A DNA stretch of 64,000 nucleotides, from positions 1,473,601 to 1,537,600 of the forward strand of contig BDGG01000009.1 of assembly GCA_001949185.1 (NCBI GenBank), in the 5' to 3' direction. The stretch is from Ramazzottius varieornatus (taxonomy: Eukaryota; Tardigrada; Eutardigrada; Parachela; Ramazzottiidae). The stretch's first letter is position 1; each line of letters begins with the position of its first letter. The notes beneath the pieces are model-generated. The model was not told where the DNA came from. It worked only from the letters and a program-made list of their open reading frames with translations, and ran no database searches. This document shows, one piece after another, positions 25,447-38,084 of the stretch. The translations under genes were made by a program, and so were the position numbers.

Positions 25447-27980
25447 GTCTCCTCACCGCTCCTTTGGACGTGCGCTCTCCACCCTTCCGATACGCCTGGA
25501 TCAATTAGCTGACGATCACGAGCTCCTAGCTCCACAGTGCCAGAAGCGACTCCTGCAGATCATCCAGGAAGGCCAGCAGCAGTGAAGATTCTGCAAAGAG
25601 GAACAAGTCTTCCAGAATCCGAGAACGCCGACGAAAACTTATAGAAATTAAAATGCGATCTGAAAATTTTGGGCTGCGTGGCTGCCTTCAACACGTTGGC
25701 CGTCGCTTGATTCTTCAACTCCACGAATATTCCACGTGGCACCCTTGAGGGTTTCCCCTGATGGTGGTGGCATGTCATGCATATCATTGCATGATCAGCC
25801 CTGAAGGGCGGCCCGGCAGGGGTGGGCTAAGGGTCTGAGTTTGCCTGGGATGTAATTCCATAATTCCAAATTTATCAAATTAAATACTCCAGTAACTAGT
25901 AAATAATATTTTTATAATCTTTTCAATGATCATACTTTGGAGTAAGTACAGGCCGAAATCCAGCTGTTTAGAGAACCATATCCTCGCGTAAATCTCAGCC
26001 GTAAAACCGGTTGATGACAAGATAAGTGAGTACAAGGAGCTGGTCTCACAGTTCTGAAGCCTTATAACAATACCGATACACCGATAATCAAGAAGCGGAG
26101 CGAAGCCTTCAAAGCTGACGACATTAAAGAGACAAACAATGCCGGCCGGAGGCCAGCGAACTTTTTAGATTTTTTTCTTAAAGACGCTCTTTCTGATTGG
26201 CCGTAGGAAGACTAATGGTAGAAAACTAATGGAAAGTTTCTGAACGATTGCACCGCTCATGAAACAGGCTGGGAAAAGCAGTCGTAACTTCAGGGAAGTT
26301 TTACTTCTTCCCGTGGCAAAACCGGGACTTCTCAATGGTGCGGAGGTAATAGTCGGAATGCTCTATTTTTCCTGAGAAGCGAGGTTGTGACGGGAGAATC
26401 GAGAAGATAAAACTGAGCAGTCAGGAGTAAGAAAGGCAGCCGTATGAAATTCGTGAGAAATCACGGTCCAGCCTTGAATGTTTGTAGCAATAAGCATAAG
26501 ATCAAGAGTATGACGTTGATTTGCGAAAGTCAAAAACGTTTTCGATCGTCTCCGTCTCGTCTCGAATGTACTGGAGTGGTTAGCGGCACAATAGCTGAAC
26601 GCCATGATATCGGTTTTCAGAATTTACCAGGTCATGGGTTTTTTTCGTTTCGATTAGTGCGGATGTGGCCCTTTTTGCACAGAAACAGCCGTGTTGTAGT
26701 GAGAAGCTCTAATGTGCCTTAAGCACGCTTGAATTGTGCACTCACCATCAACAATCAATGCTAACATACGACTTCATACTACGAACCATGAGTACCCCAT
26801 ACGACTTTTCAGTTTGAACACTGCGGAACTGCAAATCATGATAACAAACGCAGCCACAGAACCAGACATCTATTCTCGGAGCTTGGAAGACGGTGTATCG
26901 AGACTTGATCCATCTTACATTTTTTAATATTTTATTGATATTATTAATCATAATTCCCACCCCAATCATCATTCCCGGTCTTCCCAGGCAGGCGTTCTCG
27001 GTCCTGTTTTTTGGGAGGGATTATCCCGGTTCTGTAATTCTGGACTCATTGGGGTGGGAATATTCCCGGCATTCCCGGCCTTAGTCTAGGCGTGCCGGCC
27101 TGGAGTCCCTGGACTGTATAGCCACTTTTAACAATTCAAAACCCAGCCGTGCCCGCTGCGATCGCATGTACGTGGTCCGTATCATACGAGTGCTGTACGA
27201 CGGCGAACGTTTCTCTGCCGGCAAGCACTGCGCACAGACAACGTTGCCAACAATTTAGGCAAGTTGCACTGAGAGAAGATGCCGGAAGAGCTTGCCAGAC
27301 TGCTGTGTGAGTCAGCCGTTTGCGACAGTATGGGAAGCTCTTCCGCGTACCAGTCCAAACACTGCGAGCATGTGTCAGTCAGAGCGATCAAACGATCGCA
27401 TACATCGTACGAGCTCGTGTACGTCACTTTACACAGGCGTCAGACGTGCTGGTACGTCACGTTTTGAACAGCCAGTCAAAAACTAAGCCTAATAAAGCCG
27501 GCTATACTGGACTGTTTCGCTCTTTGCCCCGACTCCCCGGCACCCCGGGAAAAACCAGAGCGCACGCCAGGTGGAACCTAGCCACAAAGTTCAAAATTCG
27601 AGTCCCTGTCCTCCAGAAAACGTCCTCTTTATTCATCATCTCGTCTTTTCTCTCCTTCTTCTCCCAGTCCCTAGGTTGACCACTGAATGGGAAACAGGAC
27701 GATGAAGATCTAGTGCTTGCAGCCCGTGGTGATTTTTGTCTATTGTGCGCCTGGCGCTATATTGAGAGTATATCCAGATCTACGTCAGAGCTTGTCTAAA
27801 GAAGTGGAGGTGCAATTTCTCCTGAAAACTCTGGATGGCGTCCTGGATTCTCAACTGACCCAAGTAGACCCAGCGCTTCAACAATGATGGAAGCGTTCGG
27901 TCACTGAGTCCTATCCCGCAACTAATCCGTCGTCTGGTGGTTGTCCTGAGTCTGGATCTGCTCCGTGAGGGATTGCCAAA
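25447..27980. other. Gene-poor 2.5 kb region
   Basis: No exon with recognisable homology on either strand; reading frames are short. It holds A/T-rich stretches (25860-25930, 26930-26960) and a 14-bp inverted repeat, ATTCCCACCCCAAT at about 26952 and its complement at about 27049, flanking a CCCGG/TTCCC-rich segment of about 80 bp. The right end must contain the SPTLC1 promoter. Remnants of old repeats are likely but cannot be classified by eye. Confidence 0.35.
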
Positions 27981-30579
27981 ATGCCTCGTTTCTCAAAGAC
28001 AATCTTCCTTCCATTTGTGGTATTCCCCATACTGATAGCGACGCACGGATTCCAGAGCAAGGTATGAAGGACAATAGGGTTTGTCCTGTTGAACCCCTTC
28101 TCCGTGGCCTTCAGGATTTGTCTATTAATCATGTAATTGTCTTTCAGAATCCGAATGCCAGCTGGGTGGAGCATATCCTAGGCACATCATGGATGCACTT
28201 CCTCCTGGAAATTTCCCTGACGCTATACATCATATATGTCAGTATTCACAAGATGAAAAGAAACTCGCCGAATCCCCTGAAGGAATCGCTAGAGCAGCTA
28301 ACAGAAAAGGTAGGTTCGATACAGGCTGCCTAAAAAGCTGGTGGTTTATTTCCGGGAATGGGAAGAGATCTGTAAGGTTTCTACTTGGGGCTCTTGATCG
28401 CCAACCACTCTCTTTTTTTTGTCATAGGAAAAGGAAAATTTAATCAAGGAATGGACACCAGAGCCCTTGGTTCCCGCTTCGTTCGTTCAAGACATTGAGA
28501 TGAACGAAGCACACCGTCCCAAAGTTGTTTGCGAAAGGTAAAGAAGAATGCTGTAGTCATGCGAGTGCGACCAGTCATTCAGTTTTGATGACAATAGTGA
28601 GTGGTTGTCACGTAATGGAAGCTGCTTCGTAGTAAAATCGCGAAATATGTCAGCTGTAATGGGCGGCAGTACCTCAACATGTCCAGCTACAACTTCCTCA
28701 ATTTTGTTGGAAATGCGCAGCTGGAGGTAAGAGCGCTCGGTGTTTGTGCTGTTTCGGCCATGTCTGCATGGAAAAAGTAAACTACGGGCTGTTTTAGGAA
28801 ACAGCTAAAAGGACTATACGCAAGTATGGTGTTGGTTCTTGCGGCCCACGAGGTTTCTACGGCACTGTTGGTAAGTATGCCCAATGGCAGTGCAGCCAAC
28901 TGCCATCTTTGTAAATATCTGTGATTTCCAAGCTTGAAAAGCTCATCCAGAATCTGTTATGTAGATGTGCATTTGGAACTGGAGGAAAAGATTGCCAAGT
29001 TTATGCAGTGCGAAGAAGCCATCCTGTACTCGTACGGGACAGCCACCATCTCTAGTGCCATTCCTGCCTACTCCAAACGTGGTGATTTGATCTTCGTGTA
29101 AATCTCCCTTGCCCTTCTTGACGTACCGTACCGACCATCTCAAAGACAACTTCTCTCATCGTAGCCTAAACTATCCCTCTTACTTATTTGGCATGTCTTT
29201 ATTGCAGTGACGACGGAGTGAACTTCTCCATCCAGCAAGGTCTGGTGGTTAGCCGCAGTAACCTCAAGTACTTCCGCCATAACGACGTCAAGCATCTGGA
29301 GTCCTTGCTGGAAGCTCTACGCCTTCAGGACCAGATCGCGCTCAGCAGACCTCGCCGACATTTCTTGGAAAAGGACGTAGGTTGCTCCGTAGTCTTCTGC
29401 TGACACACATTTCCCAGTATGACTGTAGGTCAGGTCGGCTTGTGGCTGTAGGATGTGGACCATCCCAGCAAGCGAAGAGTCTTTCTGGTTGTGGAAGGCT
29501 TGTATGCCAACTACGGTGATCTGTGCCCGCTTCCTCAGCTGGTGGCACTGAAGAAGAAGTACAAGTTTCGCATATTTCTCGATGAAACATTCTCCATTGG
29601 TGTCATCGGGCGTACTGGCCGCGGTGTGACGGAACACTTTGACGTTGCGGTATGGAAGGACTTTTCCCACTCAAGTCTGTATATCTGCTTGTAGAGACTC
29701 GCCAGCAAGTAACTTTCTGTTGTAGCGCGATGACATTGACTTGTACACCGGTTCTCTGGAGAACGCCCTGGGATCGACGGGAGGCTTCTGTTGTGGGTCG
29801 ACCTTTGTCATCGACCATCAACGGCTGTCAGGGCTGGGCTACTGCTTTTCGGCCTCCTTGCCACCGCTGCTGGCGGCGGCAGCTTCCACTGCCTTGGACC
29901 TAGTCCAAGAACGTCCAGGTAGGCCTCACTCTCTTGTTGCATTGGCTGACAGACGGACATGTCATCTTGTTGTCTTGCAGAGCTGTTTGATCAGTTGAGG
30001 GCCAACTCGGAGTATATGCATAAAGAGCTCTCTAGGTTGGTACAAGTTGAAGGCTTCCACTCTTCCCGTGAAATAAGAATAACCTCTTCTTCTGGCACAG
30101 ATTACCAGGTCTGTCCTTGCACGGCTTGCCTGGCTCTCCCCTGAAACATCTGCGCTTGGCTGTACCGTCAGAAAGTCGTCAGCAGGATGCTGACTTGCTG
30201 AATAGAGTCGTCAACCACGTAAGTATGCCAGCATACCACTTTTTGTCGAAATCTGCCAAGATGTTTAAAGAGCCGTCTTTTCCTTGACAGGTTTACACCA
30301 ATGGATCCACTTTGTTCATTACAGCTAAATACGCTCCTGCTGAAACTTTACTTCCGCAACCAAGGTAAACTTGTGAGAGTAAGGTTCTTATGTGGCATCT
30401 CTTGCTTACTGGTCAGACCTGCTTCTTGTTTCGGGAGCAGCCAAAGGTTATACTGTACTGATCATATAAGCTATAATTGTTTTAGCATCCGCGTTGCGGT
30501 AAACGCCGAACTGACACAAAGCGAAATGACATCGGCAGTACAAGAAATTGCCAGTGCAGCCAAAGAAGTGTTACTGTGA
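27981..30579 (+). CDS. SPTLC1: Serine palmitoyltransferase subunit 1
   Basis: Non-catalytic subunit of the ER enzyme that condenses serine and palmitoyl-CoA, the first step of sphingolipid synthesis. Thirteen exons: 27981-28061, 28148-28309, 28428-28537, 28633-28726, 28798-28870, 28965-29097, 29208-29376, 29452-29649, 29726-29918, 29981-30035, 30101-30218, 30291-30364, 30486-30579, giving 517 aa. An N-terminal hydrophobic region precedes [35 protein letters not shown]-like sequence (here [14 protein letters not shown]), VVEGLY and [21 protein letters not shown]. The position of the PLP lysine in the catalytic partner reads GSTGGFCCG with no lysine, as expected for subunit 1. The partner subunit SPTLC2 is not in the window. 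Confidence 0.96.
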
Positions 30580-31001
30580 TAACTGACTTTTGACAGAGTG
30601 ACCTTTTCTTTGACATTGACACGATCGTCCTGCTTTACATTCGCGCCTTCGAGGTGAAGACGTGGGCTTTGTAAGTTCGTTTTCCTGCACGTGCATTTTC
30701 TATCGGTTCGTCTCTCACCGTGCAACCTTTGCTTGCTCTCCCCAGTCTGGACACAGCTTCGGTGTCTCGCCAAACTATGGCCGAACGGTCGGATTTTTCA
30801 CAGCAATTACGATATAAAATAACGCTTGCAAAGCGAGAGAGTGATGGAAGATAAGCATAAAAGAAGTCACAAGCAAACACTGGACATGTGGATAAAAATC
30901 TCTTAATGACATTCAAGCATCCCAAGGTTTCAATGATGGTTTACACAGTGACTACACTATATCACTATCGTAAAAGAGTAGTGCGGCTATCATACGAGCG
31001 T
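30580..31001. other. Convergent 3' UTR region
   Basis: About 420 bp between the stop codons of SPTLC1 and the fission factor. No gene is seen. Confidence 0.35.
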
Positions 31002-32130
31002 CTACCGCTTGAGGAAGACTGACACTGTTTTGAGGGCAAGATATCCGAAAATGACGGCATAACCGACCATCTCGCGCAAGTAACGATGATAGTTTTCCCT
31101 CTCCAACGTCTCCACTCGTTTGTACAGGTCGACGACTAGCCGCGTCGCCGGCGTGTCGGGAAGGCCACTTCTTATGCCGTTTTGGCTCAGCGGTCCTCCA
31201 GCAGAGCGCAAGACCAAACTGTAAGAAAGAACTTGAAGGTCAGCTTCATCAGCAGCAAAGCGGAGCCACTCACTTTTTGCTCGAGCTTTGTCCGACGCTG
31301 CTCATGTTGACATCAGCTTGTAGCGCCAGCGCCTGTTCCATGTTGGCCTGGTCGGCAAAGGATGGGACATTTGAGGTATGGGAAAGCGCTGCGACATCTT
31401 TGAGGGAAGAAGTGGGGAAAGTGTGCTGGGAGACGGTCAGCGTCCTTGGAGGAGTCTGCACCGTCACCGTCGGCTCCGTCCGGAAGCTGTACAGCATGTC
31501 GTCCAGCTCCGACTCGCGAGGACGATTCTCCCGTAGACCCACATGCTGGTCATTCCCTAAACAAGTTCAGAGATTGACAGTCATACTATGCCATCTAGAA
31601 ACTAGGTGTTTCGCCACTTCAAGGACAGCTAGCTGGACACACCGTACACGTACCAGCTACAAGGATACGGTCAGGCACGGTCATTTGACGTGAAGTATCT
31701 CCCTGTCTAGCTCCGAACTCTGAAGCGAAAGCGTAAGGATCCTCTTCGTAATATGGGCGAATTTGCTCTGGCACCTGAAAGGAAACAAAATGCACCAGCA
31801 TAGTGTTGAAGAATTTTCAGCACAGGCAAGCCAATAAAAAATGGTTGGTTGGCCGTAACTGACTCTCATCTGCCTGCTGATGTCCTGCGAGAACTGCGAA
31901 GGAGGTACCAGAGGCTGACTGTCACGAGCTAATGGTCCATGATTGTTTGCTCTGGTGTTGGCGCGATAGTGAGAAGTTTTGTAGTCGTCGCCAGCTGACT
32001 CTCCCACACCATTCTGAAAGGCGGAACGGCCGACAGAAGGAAGACGATCCCTAGCCAGTGTACCGTCACCACGAGCCAAGTTGTCCCGCTCCATCCCCAT
32101 GCCGTCCATGTCCTCGGCCTGGTCTATCAT
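31002..32130 (-). CDS. Mitochondrial fission factor (Mff/Tango11-like)
   Basis: Tail-anchored protein of the mitochondrial and peroxisomal outer membrane that recruits the dynamin Drp1. Four exons: 31864-32130, 31654-31774, 31274-31556, 31002-31218; 295 aa. The two short conserved repeats of the family are visible: SRQMRVPEQI, split exactly by an intron as RQMR/VPEQI, and RQMTVPDRILVAGN (human IMQVPERIVVAGN). They are followed by TPPRTLTVSQ (human TPPRVLTLSE), a short coiled coil around LYKRVETLERENYHRYLREM, and a C-terminal membrane anchor ending FLKR. The proline-poor linker between them is not conserved. The start at 32130 is the first ATG in the exon, but the frame could continue from an upstream exon. 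Confidence 0.88.
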
Positions 32131-34264
32131 CGCTGCAAAGAAAGATGGTTAACATCAACACAAAGCACTAACTGCTCCAACGACATCATATCATACGGAT
32201 ATCTCAGCAACCTTACCTCCAGATTTCGACCAACCTGACGTTGGACTGCAGAACACTGGTCACTCTGCTGTCCCTGCTGGTCCTCGTCCAAGAGGCCCCA
32301 CGTGCGTGTCTGTCAAACCGAAGCCATCCAACACCCACCTAGAGAGAATCTTTCGGAGAGTATGACTACAGATTTGGAAGCCTCTTCCTCGGAATTATGA
32401 TCAAAATACAGATCATTCACATAAGCACATATGACAGGCATATGCCACAACTGAACATAGGAAAGCCAACCATCGATGCAAACAGCTGGGCATAAGAATG
32501 CTCGCCATCGACAAAACTTGTCGGTAAGGCGTGGCCAAACTACGCATGTTGCATTGACCAATTAAAACAATCGTCAGAATTAAGACAGACGCTTGATTGG
32601 CTGTATTACCTCACACAACGTCATTTGACCACGCCTTGATGAAAAACTTTGCCCAGTGCTCAACATTTTTTTGTTATTTTTTCGGTTTTCCAAAAACACG
32701 TATTCTGGAGTTCTCGCGTCTTTTCAGCTGGAGACAACGTCAAGGCCCTGGTCAGGTAACTCGCACTTCTAAGTCACGATCTAGCCCGGGAAGATTATTC
32801 GAACACAGGGTCTGTGCAGTGTCCGATTAGGAGCTGTAAACAGAAGGTGCCCTTCCCGAATACTGTCATTCTGTCGAATGGCCTCCGTGCATGCGTAGAT
32901 TACCAGTCAGATGTAGAGAGCGCGGAAGAATGAGAAACTAGACACTGTAGGTTCGCAACCGGTTCCTTTCGTACCGGTCGGGGAGAAAGGATAAGTGTTC
33001 TCATTGAAGTCCTCTATATTGTTCTCTGCCCACAGGCTGCAGCTACAGTGTACGACAAAATTAACCGTTAGAAATGGGCGTGACACTGCAACTAGAGCTT
33101 GTTTACAACTCAGCCAATGAGAATTATGTCTTGCTGCATGTGCAAATTTCATTGGCTCTATCCATCTGGCTTCATCCAACACCCATTTTTAACGGTTTAT
33201 TTTGTCGTACACTATAGGTAGGCTAAAAGCGTCCGCATCTCACATCTGTCTATACTCGTAATTGAAAATCAATCCTCTCTCGACAGGGAAAACAAGGTCG
33301 GAAGAAAGCCCAAGATGAATTATTACTGTTTGCAGGCATGCGATGTGGAGAGCAAGGGACATTGTGAGGCGAGCCGCCAGCGAAAACTGGGAAGGAGTGG
33401 AGAGGTAGAGACGGGCCGGCCCCTGAAATTGAAGAACTCTACCAGCCCAGTCCACTTCTTGGTTCCGCCTCCAGAGTCTTCCACTCACAAATCCTACGCA
33501 CGAAATCTGACCTAATTCAGCTCGAAATCAGCGTTTAATCAGCTTGTTATCTTATTTTGCTAGGGTTTTGATCAAAAAAGGCCATGAATTGGCATTAAAC
33601 GAGCTTTCAATCCAGCTTTGTCTTGCGAACGAGATATCTGGCTGGGCTGGTAGTACTTGTAGGAGCTCGCTTGGGCAGGCACAGTGGGACTTTCCAAGTC
33701 AACGCTGAATATTTACAAGAAGTTAAGCCGTCCGATAATCGAGCCACTTTAATCTTGTGTACGTTATAGTGGATGATTGTCGACTTGGTGGTCGTGCTTC
33801 TTTCCCGCTGTTGGGTCGCCGCATCGTATCAGTCTATACTGTATTGTACATGACTGTAGGGTGCTGCGGGCTGATTCAGGAGCTATTTCCGGCGTAGCCT
33901 CCAGCCAAGTCGTTGCCGACCGACAACCGTGCTGCTGGCTCGGCCAGTAGACGGAATCATAACCATGTTATCCCGGTCGATAGCAGCGTAACATCAGCGG
34001 CTGAGAACGGAGCTAGAGAGAGCCCAGGCCAGTATAGCCAGTGAGTTTGACTGTGGGGCTGATGGCTGAGGGACTGGAAGGAAGCAGCAGACTGTATTGA
34101 TGAGCAAGAGCTGCATGTGTAGGGGCAGTGCTGAAAGATGGATCGGGGAAAAAGGTTTTCCTTGCAAAAATGACTCCCACGATGTGGAACTAGTAATCTT
34201 AATTAAAATTTGCGATCAGGCTTGACTTAACATAAGCGCCTGTATTGGCGGCTCTTCCTCCATT
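32131..34264. other. Gene-poor 2.1 kb region upstream of basigin-like gene
   Basis: No coding exon recognised. It contains the start region of the fission factor, a short foldback at 32526-32637 (AAGGCGTGGCCAAA against TTTGACCACGCCTT), a MITE-like element at 33044-33216 listed separately, and the basigin-like promoter at the right. Confidence 0.4.
33044..33216. mobile_element. TA-flanked MITE with terminal inverted repeats
   Basis: Imperfect palindrome of about 170 bp. The ends are GTGTACGACAAAATTAACCG and its complement, CGGTTTATTTTGTCGTACAC, continuing into an inverted AAATGGGTGT. Internal arms AGCCAATGAGAATT and AAATTTCATTGGCT also pair. The ends are bordered by TA, as for Tc1/mariner-type insertions. 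There is no open frame, so it would be non-autonomous. Confidence 0.78.
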
Positions 34265-35983
34265 ATGACACCTGCCGGATTTTGCTTTTGCCTGCTAGCT
34301 CTTGTGCTTTGCCTTGTCAGTGCAACGCTACGGATCGAGCCAAAGACCAGTGGTGGATTTTTATTATCAAACGGAAGTGCCTCTGCTAGAAAAGAGCTTT
34401 TTCTGCGGCCTGGTGAATCGTTAACCTTGACATGCACCAGCGACTGGCCAGGACGCCCGCTGAACTGGACGCGAGTGCTGCAGCGAGACCAGGATCCCTC
34501 GGTTGTCGTCCGAGGTATCTCGGGCACCTCCGTCACCCTCAACTCTATTCGAGGAAGTGATGGTGGAGACTATGTCTGTTCGGATGGCACATCCAAGGTC
34601 TCCTATTTCGTCAATGTATGGGACAATCAGTCTCTGGTTCCGCAGAACGTCCTGACCAATGGAACTTATGTTCACGTCTACCTCAAGTGCCATCAGAGAT
34701 TCGCCTTTAATTTCCCCCTCACCTGGACGCGTAAAGTGGGCGATACAACTTACATTCTCAACGACCATCCGGCCGACGATAAAAATTATACTATCGGTGG
34801 CGATGAAGACGGATATCATCTGAGCATTTTCAACCACGAGTATCGCCGATATCCGCTGAAGGTGATTCAATTTCCTTTTCGTGGAGCTTCATGCCGTATT
34901 TCAGCGGCACCTTTTCCGTCCTGCATGGTCTCAAAGTTAGTTGTCTAATAATCAATTTGCGTTTTAGACCGGTCAATATCAGTGTCAGCTGAACACTTCG
35001 AGGCACAGCATTCCAGCAGGACTTCAACCACTCCAGCAAACTGTGACATACGAGGGTACCTCACTATTTTTCGGAAAATAACTGTATTGACTGTTGAAGA
35101 GCTGGAGACTAATAAGACTCGTTTTGTCTGTACGAGTACGGAAAAGTGTATGGTTTGCTGAATAACGTTGGTTGGCGGCGTACTATTCAAAAATTTCCTG
35201 TTGTATGAAAGGATCTCGGTGATGGTCTTCTTCATTGAGTTTATTTGTTTTTGCAGCTACTCCAGATGTCAGGATCGATGGAGAACGTTCGGCAACGACG
35301 GCATCGCCCTTTACCGCCACCTGTATTTACTCAGGAGCTGCCAACGATCGAGTGAGGTGGATTTTCACCAATGATAGCGGCGAGCACGAGACAGCCAGAA
35401 AGATTGTCCTGGTTGATTACGATGACGTCCTGATTCCCTGTCCGAATGCCGCTGGAACGGAAGACCCCGATCGGAAGTGTTTGGCGGAGAACCCACGAGT
35501 TAGTCTGACGAGAGATCGCAGTTTGGAGAACTCATCGACTGTTCATGAGCACACATCCGTGCTTTATATCAGCAATACAACGCTGGAAGACCGTGGAACC
35601 TATGAGTGTTTCGTTCGCTCTGATCACGGGGTAAGTACCTCCTTCCGCAAAACCTTAGGCACGATCGTCAGGTCGACATGTCAATATTGCAGGAAAACAC
35701 CGCGGCGACATTCTTGCGGATAAAAGGCAAGAAAAGACCAGCTCGACAAATGACTCTGTATCAACAAGACTTATAGTTGATTTTTGCAGATAAATACGCC
35801 GCCTTGTGGCCGGCCATCGGTGTACTAGCAGAGATCGTACTTTTACTGTTGATCATTTTCCTCTGTGAAAGAAGAAGAAGTAGAGTGGAAGAAGAGGAAG
35901 AGGCTCGCCAGCCGCTAAATGCTAACGCGCAGAACAACAACGCAAGCGCAGAACCTGCAGTGGCGATACGGAACCGGAAATGA
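34265..35983 (+). CDS. Basigin/neuroplastin-like immunoglobulin membrane protein
   Basis: Single-pass cell-surface glycoprotein; basigins chaperone monocarboxylate transporters and act in adhesion. Exons 34265-34861, 34968-35055, 35257-35630, 35693-35726 and 35790-35983 give 428 aa. Order: signal peptide (CFCLLALVLCLVSA), Ig domain 1 with LTLTCTSDWPG and DGGDYVCSDG, Ig domain 2 with VYLKCHQ and TGQYQC, Ig domain 3 with FTATCIYSG and DRGTYECFV, then a membrane segment KYAALWPAIGVLAEIVLLLL and a short cytoplasmic tail. The membrane segment has the proline and buried glutamate typical of basigin (LAALWPFLGIVAEVL), which identifies the family. Many NxS/T sites are present. Intron 4 requires a GC-AG border to keep the frame. 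Basigin normally has two or three Ig domains, so the size fits. Confidence 0.88.
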
Positions 35984-36867
35984 TGATTGCACATGAAGTG
36001 CTCTTCCCCATAAATCGTTTGCCTGTGGCCGTTTGAACTCTGTAATAGTTTGTCATTTAGTGATATTGAAGAGCATTAACGTGATTACCTGATAGTGTTC
36101 GTCGCTTGATGTTGATCTACCAGTGAATTAAGGGTGCGAGTACAGTATATCTCCAGCAGGGAACCCATCCCGTTGAATTCTTAGAGTGATATTAGAAGAG
36201 CAATCGATAAATGTACATGTGAAAGTTTCTCCGACGGTGAAGTTTAAAGTCCAAGTTCTTTACCATGCTTAAAGACGCACTATAGTCATAGACGGCTGGT
36301 CTATAACGTTAACGTGGAGCCTTGGTGGCGGACTCTAAACAGCGGACCTGCCATGAGGTTCGCTCGGTATCCGAACCCCCCTGTAATGTTAGTTGGATAT
36401 CACGACATGACGTGACATGATAATATTAATATCTGACATGGACATGTCACACCTAACCCCTCAAACGGTCAAACTGAAACCTCTCCGATTTAGCTGACTC
36501 GGCTGCTGTGGCTTCTACGTTTGATTTTAATTCGGATGAGTCTGCTGGGAAACTGGATGTAAACATTAAGACATTATTAAGTTGCCACCGCCAGACGAAA
36601 GTCCCACTGTTGCTAAGATGAGTTGCAACGTCACTCATAAGCGCAGCAGCTGATCAGAGCTTTGAATAGTTGGGCAGCCACCATGCTTCCCAATGCTAGC
36701 CAATCGTAACTACGATTACGCTATTTTTCGAAAATAAGGGGAGCTCCGGAAAGCAGAATGTGGTTACACGTCACGAAATGGGCGGAGCAAGGCCGTAGCT
36801 ACAGTTGCAAAGTGAACGGGAATGGCAACTTAATCTCTATAATGTTGTTGTGCTTTATTACGACAAC
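35984..36867. other. Intergenic region with a dispersed-repeat copy
   Basis: About 880 bp with no recognised exon. The segment at about 36320-36470 resembles, in inverted orientation, a segment at about 46480-46600 (shared GGTTAGGTGTGACAT and GCAGGTCCGC), so it is probably a degraded interspersed repeat. The right end should hold the NAA30 promoter. Confidence 0.4.
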
Positions 36868-38041
36868 ATGACTACGCAGAGTTTCTCTGGGGTAGAGATC
36901 TCAAACACCAGGCCAACCTCTCAGTAAGTCTTCGTGGTATCAACAAGAAAGGCTGCATTACTCTTTTGCAGGTACATGCGCCACAGGACCATGGACGATG
37001 CTTTATTGCAGAATCTCCTCTCGGGCTTATCGCTGAACGGTCAGGTTGTCTCCAGCCCTTCCACTGCTGCCAGTTTACATCCTGACGGTGGGCTCTCCGA
37101 TGCATACAGCAAATCATTCCATCCAAGGAATGGTGTCTCGGAGTATGATCGACAGAAGATGGTGGAAGCGGAACGGAACGAACGTATCATGGCCCGTAAG
37201 CAGCAGCTTGTCGAGCTGGGTCAGAGCCGCGGTATCCACTATGTCACCTACGGCGGAGAAGATCACTTGCACCAAATCATGGACCTCATCACCCGCGACT
37301 TTTCCGAACCCTATTCCATATACACCTACAGGTACTTCATATACCAGTGGCCCAAGCTATGCCATCTGGTGAGTATTTCCCCTGTGAGCTCGTTCACCTA
37401 GTATACTGTACGTAGTCTGGCCAAACGGATCATAATGTTGGCTTTCTTTTTTCTTGCAGGCGTTGAATGCTGATGAGAAAGTTGTTGGCGCCATTGTCTG
37501 CAAGATGGAGAACACGAAAAGCCCTTTCGGAGCTGGTGATCCAGTCCGCCGTGGATATATCGCCATGCTAGCCGTGGATAAATCCGAACGCCGCGCTAAA
37601 ATCGGTTAGTAGCGATTCAGACGGGTTCTTCGGTCGTTTCGCTTAACCGCGCAAGGCTTTTGCTTCTCAGGAACCGCTCTGGTGGTCAGCGCGGTGGAAT
37701 CTCTTATGAACTACAGCTGTGACGAGGTAAGATGTGCCAAAGAAGTATCTTCCCGTAGGCATTTCTACGCCTGATGCTGCCATAGTGTTGTCATGTTATT
37801 GTAGGTCGTGTTAGAAACGGAGACGACAAACCAAGCAGCTCTTCGTTTATACGAGAACCTCGGCTTCGCCAGACATAAGCGTTTGTTAAAGTATTATCTG
37901 AATGGCGTAGATGCTTTCAGACTCAAGTTATGGTTGCGTTTCCCTCCGAGTAATCGCGAGAAGAGCAGTCTTGCTCCGGCACAGACTGGACAAGCCACCC
38001 AAGCGGAAGAAGACTCAACTGCAACTGTGCAGAATAGCTGA
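36868..38041 (+). CDS. NAA30: N-alpha-acetyltransferase 30, NatC catalytic subunit
   Basis: GNAT-fold enzyme acetylating N-terminal methionines followed by hydrophobic residues, in complex with NAA35 and NAA38. Exons 36868-36923, 36972-37368, 37460-37604, 37671-37726 and 37805-38041; 296 aa. The first about 110 residues are a non-conserved leader; the catalytic domain then reads [29 protein letters not shown], the acetyl-CoA loop [20 protein letters not shown] and [20 protein letters not shown], nearly identical to human NAA30. The C-terminal tail is variable. Exon 1 codes only 18 codons but its frame joins exon 2 exactly; an internal ATG at the start of exon 2 is the alternative start. The last stop lies 43 bp from the convergent GST gene. 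Confidence 0.95.
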
Positions 38042-38084
38042 TCGTCTTGAGTGGATTCTAGTTCCTCTTCTGTAGGCCTTGGCT

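Noticed and set aside
25447-27980. Search for transposase or reverse-transcriptase fragments in the gene-poor region
   Set aside because: No DDE, RT or integrase motif is visible in any frame; only short inverted repeats and A/T-rich tracts.
36330-36390. Sequence resembling a tRNA T-arm (GGTTCGCTCGGTATCCGAACC)
   Set aside because: No acceptor stem, D-arm or anticodon arm can be folded around it; it falls inside the dispersed repeat.
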